DNA of 64,000 nucleotides from the NCBI RefSeq assembly GCF_023333585.1, contig NZ_JAIQZN010000011.1, positions 51,772 to 115,771 of the forward strand, given 5' to 3'. The translations under genes and the position numbers were made by a program. The notes below the pieces were generated by a model. The model saw only the letters and a list, made by a program, of their open reading frames with translations, was not told the DNA's origin and searched no databases. This DNA is from Argonema antarcticum A004/B2 (GTDB taxonomy: Bacteria > Cyanobacteriota > Cyanobacteriia > Cyanobacteriales > Aerosakkonemataceae). Below are positions 17,072 through 26,059 of the stretch, one piece after another (position 1 is the stretch's first letter; each line of letters opens with the position of its first letter).

Positions 17072-17638
17072 GGCGGAGTTTAGGGGGTAGATACAGGAAA
17101 CCAAGATACGCCCAGATCAGTCTTATCAAGTTGGCACTAAAAAAGCTGTGATCTGTGACCGGGTAAGGGGCGATCGCACTTTTTGGGTGGCGCAGATCGA
17201 GCTACAGGAGGCTCTAAAATCAAGCTTAACCCAAACTTTAGTGCCAACCCACTCTCCTTTTGGAGCGGCAATGGCTCTCAAGAAGGCTACCTGCTCTGCC
17301 GCAATACTTCAAGTCACTCTTTAAGAATAGTTATATCCAACCTAGACATACAACCTCATTTATACTGAATTTTCTCCCACGGCGCTCGCCAAAGTGAGCT
17401 AAGTAGAGTCTAAGAACCTAGCACGAAAAAAGGGCGCATTGCGCCCTTTTTTGAGTGGCAATATCATCCAGCCCTGGGAAAATATACTTTGCGCGGCCTG
17501 CTCTTGGACATTTTTCACTTATGAGAGTTGATTGTTCGTTGCTTTTGAACAATTAACCATCAGCGATCGATCTACCCGGACGCGAAAATGTGGCTACAAG
17601 TAACAGAGGGCAGTATAACTAGAGCTTGATGTGGTGAT
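17072..17638. other. Intergenic region between psbO and sigF
   Basis: Holds the terminator at 17425-17452 and presumably the sigF promoter. A 61-codon plus-strand reading frame (17183-17368) has no recognisable sequence or ribosome-binding site and is not called. A weak inverted repeat, TTGATTGTTC/GAACAATTAA, lies near 17528-17556. Confidence 0.6.
17425..17452. terminator. Bidirectional intrinsic terminator downstream of psbO
   Basis: A-run, GGGCGCA, short ATT loop, TGCGCCC, T-run: a strong stem with a T-tract on both strands, about 190 bp past the psbO stop. Confidence 0.85.
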
Positions 17639-18475
17639 TTATGCCTCTCCCGGTTCCAAACGAGCGTAAAACAGACCGCGAATCTTCACTTCCTTAGCGT
17701 CGGCAGCTCCCAGATCCGTATCCGAGGGCTGTTCGCTCACAAAAGTTCCCGCAATTTCACCCGTGCTGCTATCTACCTTCGCTACTTGCAGAGAAATCCT
17801 ACCCTTCTTGACTTCAGCCCGCTTGACGTTGGCCCGATTCAAACCCTCAGCATCGGCTGAAGATGGGAAAGCCACTGCGTTGTCATACCCAGTAGCTTCA
17901 CCGCGACCTTTCGGATCGAGGAAGCCAGCACTCCGATAGGAGGGAACATTAAATTCGCCTTCAAAATCCGTGGAGGTGTTAATACTGTCCGCTCCAGGCT
18001 GGCTTGTGGCTACTAATTGTTTGATGGTAAATAGGAAAGGTACTCGTTCGCCACCAGGCAGTTGCACCGTAATGGCTTGGAAGTCTAACCCATCTTTTTC
18101 AGAGAACGTCAGGCTACCATCGTCGTTCACTTTCAGGGGCCCCTGCACTTGGTCAATGCTAGAGGTGTACCGCGTCAACAACTTGCCTGGAACAAATTCT
18201 GCCTCTTGCCGTTTGTTGGCGGGCTCTTCCTTGACGAAGAAAGAGGTCGGTTGCAAACACAAACCCTTGATGATATAAGACTCACCGGCTTTAAGCGGAA
18301 TAAAACCGCGAGTTGTTTCCTCCAACTGCGGACAGTTATTAGCGAGCCCTGTATTCCGGATCTGGTCGTAAGTTAATTGCTCGGTGCTGGTTGCAGTTGC
18401 CGAACCTTCACTACAAGCAGTTAGCACACTCAAGCACAATGCCAAGAATGCAACGATTAAACCGCGATACCTCAT
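17639..18475 (-). CDS. psbO: Photosystem II manganese-stabilising protein PsbO
   Basis: 278 residues from the inner ATG at 18475 (MRYRGLIVAFLALCL), with a second ATG four codons upstream. The signal sequence ends in VLTAC, then the mature protein begins with LTYDQIRNTGLANNCPQLEE, the PsbO signature. The two conserved cysteines (NNC and GLC) form the structural disulfide. FVPGKLLTRYTSSIDQ, DGLDFQAITVQLPGGERVPF, FNVPSYRSAGFLDPKGRG and IRGLFYARLEP are all diagnostic. It sits on the lumenal side of photosystem II and stabilises the Mn4CaO5 water-oxidising cluster. Monocistronic, with its own terminator. Confidence 0.98.
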   Translation of the reverse strand: MRYRGLIVAFLALCLSVLTACSEGSATATSTEQLTYDQIRNTGLANNCPQLEETTRGFIPLKAGESYIIKGLCLQPTSFFVKEEPANKRQEAEFVPGKLLTRYTSSIDQVQGPLKVNDDGSLTFSEKDGLDFQAITVQLPGGERVPFLFTIKQLVATSQPGADSINTSTDFEGEFNVPSYRSAGFLDPKGRGEATGYDNAVAFPSSADAEGLNRANVKRAEVKKGRISLQVAKVDSSTGEIAGTFVSEQPSDTDLGAADAKEVKIRGLFYARLEPGEA

Positions 18476-18948
18476 GGTTAACCTCAATACTAACCTCAGT
18501 TTCTACTTAATCTCGAATGTCAAAATCACTGCCTGTGCCAGAAAGAATCGGCGACTTGACTCAGGAAGAGAAAGCTATGGCTTCAATACCTTGAGCAGGG
18601 AGAGCGACGATTCACAATGATCGACCCGTTGAACCGCTGCCTAGTTTAGGCTGAATTCTTAGATCTTTGTATTGGCTCGGCTAAATCCCATACAGCATTT
18701 TACAGAAAAATGCGCTACATCCCACGGATTACGGACTTAGGTCAATTAATTACGTTATATTAAAAATAGTTGAGTTTTGTTAAAAATCTGCTTTGTGAGT
18801 CTTATCCTTAGCTTATCGCTGTAAAAAAGGTTTTGATCCTTGATAATGGTAGGGAAAAACCATTAGCTAATATTTGAGAGATCGGCAAATTAGTAAGTAG
18901 CCTGTTAAAAACCTTTAATGCAGGCACAAAATTGGAGAGTGTTTACCC
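18476..18948. promoter_or_regulatory. Divergent promoter region, psbO / MORN gene
   Basis: An AT-rich spacer of 473 bp between divergently transcribed genes, with no gene-like content. GGAGAG (about 18933) is the likely ribosome-binding site of the MORN gene. No operator could be identified by eye. Confidence 0.5.
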
Positions 18949-19689
18949 ATGCTTGGCTTAATTCAAAAAGTAGGAATCATAACATTAACTGTTTCTTCTT
19001 TGGGTATCGCCAGTAACATTATTAATCCGCTCCCATCCCTGGGGCAAGTGGTGACATTTGCAGATGGCACCTATTGTCAAGGGTCGTTTCAACCTGGCTC
19101 TCTAACCCTTAACGGTAGAGGCGTATGCGTATACGGAGGGAGTGGAAGTGAGAATGAGAGGGTCACCTACAGAGGGGACTTCCGCAATGGGGTGCCGAAT
19201 GGGACAGGCGTATTCGTCTTTGGAAATCGAGACCGCTACCAGGGACAGTTCCTCAACGGTAAGCCTAATGGCAGAGGGGAATTTATATATGTCAACGATG
19301 GCCGCTACCAGGGACAGTTCCGCAATGGGATGCCTAATGGCACAGGGACATTCATATTCGCAGATGGCACTCGCTACCAAGGACAGTTCCGTGATGGACA
19401 GTTCCACGCTAGAGGGGTATTAACATATACGAATGGCGATCGCTTCCAAGGACAGTTCATTTTAGGCCAGCCAAATGGACTGGGAGTTTACACAGCCAAA
19501 GATGGTACGCGCTGTCAAGGAGAGTACTTCAATGGCGCTTTTGATGCTAGAGGAAGTTGCACAGACGCCAAGGGTAACCGCTACCAGGGAGAAATTCGTG
19601 CGGCTAAACCTCACGGCAGAGGAAGCATTGTCTATGCCAATGGCGAGCGTTTTTCAGGACAGTTCAGTCAAGGTGAGCCCCTCCGATAG
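18949..19689 (+). CDS. Exported MORN-repeat protein
   Basis: 246 residues. An N-terminal signal or anchor helix (about 5-30, IITLTVSSLGIASNII) is followed by eight MORN units of about 23 residues in the pattern YQGQFRNGMPNGTGTF. The first is YRGDFRNGVPNGTGVF and the last is partial (FSGQFSQGEPLR). The segment before them (GTYCQGSFQPGSLTLNGRG) is a degenerate unit. MORN repeats form extended beta-hairpin sheets that scaffold membranes or proteins. Cyanobacteria carry many exported versions of unknown function. The gene ends at a heptamer repeat array. Confidence 0.85.
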   Translation: MLGLIQKVGIITLTVSSLGIASNIINPLPSLGQVVTFADGTYCQGSFQPGSLTLNGRGVCVYGGSGSENERVTYRGDFRNGVPNGTGVFVFGNRDRYQGQFLNGKPNGRGEFIYVNDGRYQGQFRNGMPNGTGTFIFADGTRYQGQFRDGQFHARGVLTYTNGDRFQGQFILGQPNGLGVYTAKDGTRCQGEYFNGAFDARGSCTDAKGNRYQGEIRAAKPHGRGSIVYANGERFSGQFSQGEPLR

Positions 19690-19737
19690 GAAGTCAAAAG
19701 TCAAAAGTCAAAAGTCAAGAGTCAAGAATCAAGAGGA
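19690..19737. repeat. Heptamer tandem repeat (AAAGTCA)
   Basis: Six imperfect 7-bp units of GTCAAAA/GTCAAGA immediately after the MORN stop codon. STRR-type array. Confidence 0.88.
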
Positions 19738-19853
19738 ACAAGGGGACATCGTAGCCATCAACTACCTCATGCTAACTCAGGAAGCGATCGCTTTCTGGGT
19801 TTTTGTTTAGAGGCAATGAGTAATGAACAATGAGGCATTAACAATGACCAAGA

Positions 19854-20654
19854 TTAGTCTGTTTTTGGCAGGACAATCTGGACTCCTCCTTGGGGTGTAA
19901 TAATTACTTTGCCACCCAGCGCTTCAATGCGACTGATGGCTATTTTGCGGACGCGATCGTCTACTTTATTCCCTAACACCATAGACCAAGCACCGACCTG
20001 AGCTGACTTGCTATTGGGGTTTTTAGATAGAAATCCAGCCGTTCTCTCAGAGATGGCGGCAATACTTTGACTTTCTGGGTCGTTCCGACGACTAGCCCAC
20101 TGGGCCGCCATTTCAAACGATTGCTGGGCTGCTTTTGCCTTACCTAAAAATAATAATTCATCAATTCCTTTATAGCGCCAAACGTAATAATATTTGCCTG
20201 GCATTTCGGGAGAGAGCGACTTTAATCCTTTTTCCATTAAAGCAATAGAATTTTCTGGCTTCCCTGCGTAGAGAGTAGTGCTTGTAGACAGAAAAATATA
20301 TGCCTCAAAAAATCTTGGATCGCGCTCTATTACAATGTCAAAGTATTCTGGACTAAGTTCGTATCCCGTGCGATCGCGTGCTAGTCCATCCCCAAAATAC
20401 TGAAAAAAATTAAGGATTACCGAATCTGCAATTAAATTATTAAAACCCAGAGATGGAATATTTTTAAGCAGATTAAGACGTACTTTTTCAGCCTCTATCT
20501 CTTTTTTCAATTCTTCGAGTGAGGCGTTTTTTGATTTATTCAATAGTTGATTCAGCCGAGGCTCTTGCAGACCTATAATTGCTAACACACATACCAGCAT
20601 TACTGCGGAAGAAACTAGCGATGAATTCAGTTTTCGCCAAAAAGGTAAAAACAT
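19854..20654 (-). CDS. Membrane-anchored TPR-like protein
   Basis: 266 residues with one N-terminal transmembrane helix (about 12-30, LVSSAVMLVCVLAIIGL). A helical, TPR-like body contains YFDIVIERDPRFFEAYIFLS, IALMEKGLKSLSPEMPGKYYYVWR and KAKAAQQSFEMAAQWA. The end is a conserved-looking beta segment (GGKVIITPQGGVQIVLP). It is probably a periplasmic scaffold tethered to the inner membrane. I recognise the type from cyanobacteria but know of no assigned function. It stands alone, divergent from the downstream glycosyltransferase gene. Confidence 0.7.
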   Translation of the reverse strand: MFLPFWRKLNSSLVSSAVMLVCVLAIIGLQEPRLNQLLNKSKNASLEELKKEIEAEKVRLNLLKNIPSLGFNNLIADSVILNFFQYFGDGLARDRTGYELSPEYFDIVIERDPRFFEAYIFLSTSTTLYAGKPENSIALMEKGLKSLSPEMPGKYYYVWRYKGIDELLFLGKAKAAQQSFEMAAQWASRRNDPESQSIAAISERTAGFLSKNPNSKSAQVGAWSMVLGNKVDDRVRKIAISRIEALGGKVIITPQGGVQIVLPKTD

Positions 20655-21064
20655 TTATATCACCTTTCCACTTTATACACTACCTTTATAATATTGTATG
20701 GTTTAAGAGTCAATATGCCATGACAACCCGCCCAAATATAGTACTTATGTACTATCCTAGCTTAAAAATGATTTACTCCCTTCCCGCCAAAAGATTATGT
20801 AGGGGCTCCGCATTGCCACTATACATAGTCTTCTACAACCGTTGGGAGTAATTAGAGATGAGCAGCACCCTGTAGAAATTGGGTATCTTAGATATTGTAC
20901 CCTTCCTGATGTCCACCACCTAAGCAGTTTTGCTCAGAGAGACACCTCCTAGCTAGTAGTATAGGGTGCGCTCCCCGGCAACCAGCAGCTATAATTGGTG
21001 CTTATATCCTGAGCTAGTTTTGCTCACAGAGACGCCCCTGACGAGTTCAATTTTAAAATCAGCC
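20655..21064. other. Intergenic region with short direct repeat
   Basis: No gene. TAGCAGTTTTGCTCAGAGAGACACC-like sequence at about 20925-20950 recurs as AGTTTTGCTCACAGAGACGCCCC at about 21017-21040, just before the next gene's start. It may be a regulatory or degenerate mobile repeat. Promoters for both divergent genes should lie here. Confidence 0.45.
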
Positions 21065-23374
21065 ATGCAATGCAAAATTTGTGAATCAGAATCAACTTAT
21101 TTGGCAAATGCTAAAATCCTAAATAAATATGACATCGATTACTTCCAATGTGAAAATTGTGGCTTTGTTCAAACTGAAGAACCCTACTGGCTGTCAGAGG
21201 CATATTCTGATGTTATAGCCAGTAGTGATGTAGGATTAGTATTCAGAAATATAATGTTTTCCAAAATAACGAGTAATATAATATTGACCATTTTTAATCA
21301 CTACAATAAATTTGTAGATTATGGTGGTGGTTATGGTTTATTTGTTCGACTTATGAGAGATTCAGGATTTGATTTTCACTGGCATGATAAATATTGTAAT
21401 AATATTTTTTGTAAAGGTTTTGAAGCGCAGGACGTAGAAACTAGACCTTATGAATTAGTGACAGCTTTTGAGGTATTTGAGCATTTTGTCAACCCTCTTG
21501 CCGAAATTGAGAATCTACTAAATTTTTCTAAAAACATATTATTTAGCACGGAATTGCTTCCAGAAAGCAATCCCAAACCAGATGAATGGTGGTATTATTC
21601 GCTTCAAGAAGGTCAACACATTTCAATATATACAAGTAAAGCTTTATCTATAATTGCCGATCGGCTTGGCTTAAACTTCTACTCAAATGGACTAAATTTG
21701 CACTTGATAACAGAAAAAGTTATCCCACCAGTTTTGTTTGAAAGTTTGTCTTATTCTGAACCACCAGAAGCTAAAAAGCCATCTCTTATAGAAAAAGATT
21801 ATTTAAAAGCAATAGGAAAGTTAGAAGAGAATAAAAATGAAGAATTACCAACATTTACACAATCTATATCAGTCAAAAAAGGGATAAAAGTAGTTGTTGA
21901 TGGTGTATTTTTTCAGCTATATAAAACAGGCATCGCACGAGTTTGGAAATCATTGCTTGAAGAGTGGGCAAAGGATGGTTTTGCCGAACATATTATTGTG
22001 CTTGACAGGGCTGGAACTGTACCAAAAATTCCGGGTATAAAATATCGCGTTGTAGAACCTTACAATTATAGTAGAACATTGCGCGATCGCGAGTTGTTAC
22101 AGCAAATATGCGACGAAGAGGATGCTGACTTATTTGTTTCCACATACTATACAACACCTGTATCAACGCCATCGGTTTTCATTGGTTATGACATGATTCC
22201 CGAAGTTTTGGAAGGTAATCTTAATGAACCCATGTGGCAAGAAAAGCATTTTGCTATTCGCCACGCTTCTTCCTACATAACGATTTCAGAAAATACAGCA
22301 CGGGATCTCGTGAGGTTTTTTCCCGATATTTCCGCAGAGTCTGTTACTGTTGCTCATTGCGGTGTTAATAGCACTTTATCACCAGGAAGTCAGGACGAGG
22401 TTGAGAAGTTCAAAACAAAGTACGGTATATCAAAGCCATACTTTATTCTAGTAGGTTCCAGAAGCGGTTATAAAAATGGGGCATTGTTTTTTCAGGCATT
22501 TGACAAACTCTATAATAAACATAGCTTTGATATTGTCTGCACAGGGTTCGATCTAGAATTTGAGGATGAGTTTAGAGCTTATACTTCAGGCTGTACCGTA
22601 TATATGCTACCACTCAGCGATGTTGAATTGAGAGCAGCTTATTCGGGTGCTGTAGCATTAGTTTTTCCCTCCCTGTATGAAGGGTTTGGGTTACCTGTGC
22701 TGGAGGCGATCGCTTGTGGTTGTCCGGTGATTACTTGCCCCAACGCCTCTATTCCTGAAGTGGCAGGAGAAGCAGCATTATATGTCAAATCCGATGATAT
22801 TGATGGAATGGCAAATGCCCTCTGCGATATTCAAAAAGCTACTGTTCGTAACTTCTTAATTGCTGCTGGTTTGTCACAGGCGAAAAAGTTTTCTTGGTCA
22901 AAAATGGGGAGTAAAGTGCGATCGGCTTTGATTGGGGCTACTCTGCTGGCTTTAAACTTAAGAGAGGTTAATGTAATCATTTTTCCAGATTGGTTGCAGT
23001 CAGAAGAATCTCTTTATTTAGAATTGGAAGAAGTAATTAGGGTTGTGGGCACCCATCCAGATAGAAGCCAAATGACTCTACTCATTGACACTAGCAATAT
23101 TTCTGAAGAGTCAGAAATAGATGCGAACCTGGCTTTATCTAGTGTTGTGATGAATCTTCTTATGCAAGAAGATATAGATGTCACTGATGGACTGGAAATT
23201 TCACCTGTTGGCAAGCTAGATTCACTGCAATGGGAAATTTTGTTAGATCGCATTCACTCTAGGATTATCTTGAAAAATGAAAACGAACAGGCGATCGCAC
23301 AAGCAAGAGTAGAGAGTGTGCCGTTATTTCAGCTAGATAGCCTTGCCAATACCCGATTCTTTCGGGAAGGTTAA
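21065..23374 (+). CDS. Methyltransferase - GT4 glycosyltransferase fusion
   Basis: 769 residues from the ATG at 21065, chosen because the MQCKICESES start is the usual N-terminus of this methyltransferase type; the upstream extension is unlike it. CKIC and CENC (residues 3-6 and 29-32) form a zinc ribbon. A SAM-binding motif follows in FVDYGGGYGLFVRLM (about 90) with FEVFEHF downstream. From about residue 280 a GT4 (GT-B fold) glycosyltransferase runs to about 630, with FILVGSRSGYKNG and the E-x7-E nucleotide-sugar motif in VFPSLYEGFGLPVLEAIACG. The last ~130 residues (IIFPDWLQSEESLYLELEEV) form an extra domain that I associate with cyanobacterial TPR glycosyltransferases. The first third is more AT-rich than its neighbours, suggesting a fusion of foreign origin. 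Probably modifies surface polysaccharide or protein glycans. Confidence 0.83.
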   Translation: MQCKICESESTYLANAKILNKYDIDYFQCENCGFVQTEEPYWLSEAYSDVIASSDVGLVFRNIMFSKITSNIILTIFNHYNKFVDYGGGYGLFVRLMRDSGFDFHWHDKYCNNIFCKGFEAQDVETRPYELVTAFEVFEHFVNPLAEIENLLNFSKNILFSTELLPESNPKPDEWWYYSLQEGQHISIYTSKALSIIADRLGLNFYSNGLNLHLITEKVIPPVLFESLSYSEPPEAKKPSLIEKDYLKAIGKLEENKNEELPTFTQSISVKKGIKVVVDGVFFQLYKTGIARVWKSLLEEWAKDGFAEHIIVLDRAGTVPKIPGIKYRVVEPYNYSRTLRDRELLQQICDEEDADLFVSTYYTTPVSTPSVFIGYDMIPEVLEGNLNEPMWQEKHFAIRHASSYITISENTARDLVRFFPDISAESVTVAHCGVNSTLSPGSQDEVEKFKTKYGISKPYFILVGSRSGYKNGALFFQAFDKLYNKHSFDIVCTGFDLEFEDEFRAYTSGCTVYMLPLSDVELRAAYSGAVALVFPSLYEGFGLPVLEAIACGCPVITCPNASIPEVAGEAALYVKSDDIDGMANALCDIQKATVRNFLIAAGLSQAKKFSWSKMGSKVRSALIGATLLALNLREVNVIIFPDWLQSEESLYLELEEVIRVVGTHPDRSQMTLLIDTSNISEESEIDANLALSSVVMNLLMQEDIDVTDGLEISPVGKLDSLQWEILLDRIHSRIILKNENEQAIAQARVESVPLFQLDSLANTRFFREG

Positions 23375-23384
23375 AAAATAACTC

Positions 23385-23498
23385 TCTTATCTGTGTTCAT
23401 CTGTGTTCATCTGTCTTCATCTGTGGTTAAAATTTAACCCTCGATGACAACAGACAATTTCTCGCATCACGCTTACGCTACCGATGCAACCGGACATA
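23385..23498. repeat. Dispersed ATCTGTGTTCATCTG element, copy B
   Basis: Tandem ATCTGTGTTCATCTGTGTTC units, GGTTAAAATTTAACC, and an end GATGCAACCGGACATA, which directly abuts the MITE at 23499. Confidence 0.75.
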
Positions 23499-23600
23499 CA
23501 GCGGTTTCCGCTGTAATGAGGTACACTAAATATTCTGTAGCGGTTTGTAATAAATTGGTTTACTAATTGCTACTGTACCTCATAAGAGCGGGAACCGCTG
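23499..23600. mobile_element. 102-bp MITE with 27-bp inverted ends and TA flanks
   Basis: Left end CAGCGGTTTCCGCTG plus TAATGAGGTACA (23499-23525). The right end, 23574-23600, is its reverse complement with 3 mismatches in 27. The element is flanked by TA on each side (cata / taat), the target duplication left by IS630/Tc1-mariner transposases. There is no coding capacity, so it is a non-autonomous element. Confidence 0.82.
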
Positions 23601-23704
23601 TAATATAATTTGTATTGACACGCCCCTGGATACTTCAGAACGAGCGCAGGCCCGATCGCCCGCATGGCAAAAATGTCTCATCCTCAGCCAGGAAGTTGAT
23701 TGTT

Positions 23705-25948
23705 CTAATTCTGAATATACTTCGCCCACATTTGCTCGTAAGCCTTTTCCATATTGCGAGTAAACTGTTTACCATTCCATAAGGGAGAAGTTTGCCTTGA
23801 CTGCCGCAATTTCCAAGCAATTTGTTGCCGCAAAGTTGCGTCTTTACCCAAGCGGATACCCCACTCTACATATTCTTCATCTGTCCAGGCAATTCCTTCA
23901 GTTACTCCTACATTCATCATCATGGTATAGCTGTTGCGGCTGGCAAATTGCTCCCCCACCCGCGTCACCAAAGGAATACCCATCCAAAGCGTTTCTAGAG
24001 TGGTGGTGGCTCCATTATAAGGATAAGTATCTAATACCACATCGGCAATGCCCAGATTAGCTCGGTGAATTTCCTCAAAAGCTACATCAGGTAAAAACCG
24101 CAGGCGATCGCAACTTACACCCTCTGATTCTGCTATCTCAGTAAAAAAGCTTTCAATTGATTCTCGATCGGCAGTACCTTTGATTAAAAAGTAGCTATTC
24201 GGCACTTCCTTAACAATCTTCATTTGCAGTCGAACTGTATCGGGATGCCGCTTGAATCCCATCTGAGAACTAAAGTATATAACAGCATCGCTGGGAATGT
24301 TCAATATTTCTCGGCGTAAAGTTGGTACACCTACCTCAAAACCATCTACGGCTAAATAGATTTGAGGCAGTCGCCAAATTGTTTCGCTATAGTAATCTTG
24401 AGCAGATTCTGGTAAAACATACGGATCGGCAATAAAGTAGTCAACCGCCGGTATCCCAGAACCATCCCAGCCCAACCAAGTAACTTGAACAGGTGCCGGT
24501 TTTAGCGATGTAATCTCACAAATAATATCTAGAGTTATACTGTCAAGATCGATTAAAATATCAATCTCGTCCTGCTCAATTTGCTCTACTATTTCCGCTG
24601 CTTCTAATCCAGATTTATATGCTTTATCAACCTGATTGACATACCATTCCTGTAACGGATCGTTTCTTTGTTGAGCGTTGATAAAATAGCCATGAAGCTG
24701 AAAGCGATCGCGATCGTGATATTTGAGCAGCCATCGCGCTATCCAGCCTACAGAATGTCTTTTAAAGCAATGGGATAGGTATCCCAGCTTTAAACGGTTA
24801 GGAGTAGAGCCGATTTTGCTTGTACTAAATTTTCTTTTACGGTATTGCGGTTCTCTATCACTGCCATATTTTTGAATATTTGACTGGCAAATTTGAGCGA
24901 CTTTATTTTGCAATCGTCTGTTAGTTTTAATGTCGTCTCGAAAATAGGGTAAAAAGAAAGTTGAAGAAAACAAACGTACAACTGTAGTGGGGTCGAGGTT
25001 GGTTTGTTGTGATTCAAACAACGACTGCAAAAGCGATTCGTGTCGAGCGAATACCGAACTAGCTTCTGCCCAATATTCACCAGCCGCAACCATCAAACCC
25101 CTTAGAATCAGATGGTTGGCAAAAACTTTTTCAGGCAATTCTTGTAAAATAGAATAGCATAATTTAGCGGTCTCTATCCCTTGAGAATATTCCCCCGCAT
25201 CTTGATAAAAATTAGTCAGTTGAATTAATACTTCTGGATTTTGAGGAGCCAAACTCAAACCTAGCTCCAAAAAACTTGCGGCCAATCTCGGTTGCCGGGA
25301 CGAATACGCTATTTTAACCGAGGTCAAAATCAAAATATCAAGAAAAATATAAGGTTCGCCAATATATGGTATGCACGCTTGGGCAAATTCCAGAGAGGAT
25401 GGGTGCAAAGGATCTGTATCTAAAACGAGGCGCAAAACTTGCATCAGTAGATCGGAATCTAATGCCAACAGTTGTTGCGACTGGAGAGTTTCGATCGCAC
25501 CGAGAGAATTCAGTTCCTCTCCCGTAAACGAATTCAACTTGATGGCAAGTTGAATTAAGTGCAACAAATTATTAATATCTGTGGAATTAATTTCCCGAAT
25601 ATGCTGCCGGATTCCCCAAGCAACTGAATTATCTGCCAGGATTTCCTGCCGTTCTGCTTCCGTTTGCAGAACCTCGATCAGTTGTTTAGTCCAATTTTCA
25701 ATTTGTTCTGGATCGCCCTCCTCCATTCCTAACATCCAAGTCATTTGAGCTTCTGCCTCTTGTCCTTGCAAAAGCAACATCAATCCCAAATGCCAATAGT
25801 GTGAGCGGATGTCCGGTTCAGATGCGATCGTCGCAGACGTGCCGTAGGCAATCGCCTGTTCGTAGAGACTGGCAGCGCGATCGTAGTTTCCTTGGAGCAA
25901 ACATTGATTAGCTTCCTGCTGCCAATTAGTCGCGTCAGTAGAAGACAT
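23705..25948 (-). CDS. TPR protein with SPINDLY/OGT-like GT41 glycosyltransferase domain
   Basis: 747 residues. The N-terminal ~370 are TPR-like helices (YDRAASLYEQAIAYG, FLELGLSLAPQNPEVLIQLTN). The C-terminal half is the GT41 catalytic region: LGYLSHCFKRHSVGWI, ILIDLDSITLDI, PVQVTWLGWDGSG, VIYFSSQMGFKRHPD and VVLDTYPYNGATTTLETLWMG. It resembles bacterial relatives of O-GlcNAc transferase/SPINDLY. In cyanobacteria such proteins glycosylate proteins or act in motility and hormogonium formation. It lies directly downstream of the type IV pilin gene, separated by a terminator, so pilin or cell-surface protein glycosylation is an attractive but unproven role. Confidence 0.85.
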   Translation of the reverse strand: MSSTDATNWQQEANQCLLQGNYDRAASLYEQAIAYGTSATIASEPDIRSHYWHLGLMLLLQGQEAEAQMTWMLGMEEGDPEQIENWTKQLIEVLQTEAERQEILADNSVAWGIRQHIREINSTDINNLLHLIQLAIKLNSFTGEELNSLGAIETLQSQQLLALDSDLLMQVLRLVLDTDPLHPSSLEFAQACIPYIGEPYIFLDILILTSVKIAYSSRQPRLAASFLELGLSLAPQNPEVLIQLTNFYQDAGEYSQGIETAKLCYSILQELPEKVFANHLILRGLMVAAGEYWAEASSVFARHESLLQSLFESQQTNLDPTTVVRLFSSTFFLPYFRDDIKTNRRLQNKVAQICQSNIQKYGSDREPQYRKRKFSTSKIGSTPNRLKLGYLSHCFKRHSVGWIARWLLKYHDRDRFQLHGYFINAQQRNDPLQEWYVNQVDKAYKSGLEAAEIVEQIEQDEIDILIDLDSITLDIICEITSLKPAPVQVTWLGWDGSGIPAVDYFIADPYVLPESAQDYYSETIWRLPQIYLAVDGFEVGVPTLRREILNIPSDAVIYFSSQMGFKRHPDTVRLQMKIVKEVPNSYFLIKGTADRESIESFFTEIAESEGVSCDRLRFLPDVAFEEIHRANLGIADVVLDTYPYNGATTTLETLWMGIPLVTRVGEQFASRNSYTMMMNVGVTEGIAWTDEEYVEWGIRLGKDATLRQQIAWKLRQSRQTSPLWNGKQFTRNMEKAYEQMWAKYIQN

Positions 25949-25967
25949 GAGCGTTTTGGCCTAGCTG

Positions 25968-26003
25968 AAAAACAAATTGGGTAGCGTACACTTTGCTACC
26001 CAT
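25968..26003 (-). terminator. Intrinsic terminator after the pilin gene
   Basis: On the minus strand GGGTAGC and GCTACCC form a 7-bp stem with a 9-base loop, followed by AATTTGTTTTT. It lies between the pilin stop and the start of the GT41 gene. Confidence 0.65.
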
Positions 26004-26059
26004 TTTCTCAAAAAATTCACTTAATTTAGGCGAGAACAATTCCCGAGCGACTGTCTGTC

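Noticed and set aside
17183..17368. A 61-codon plus-strand gene
   Set aside because: No ribosome-binding site, no recognisable sequence, and it overlaps the expected sigF promoter region.
20579..20851. A 90-codon plus-strand gene
   Set aside because: It overlaps the start of the TPR-like gene on the other strand and has no coherent domain or ribosome-binding site.
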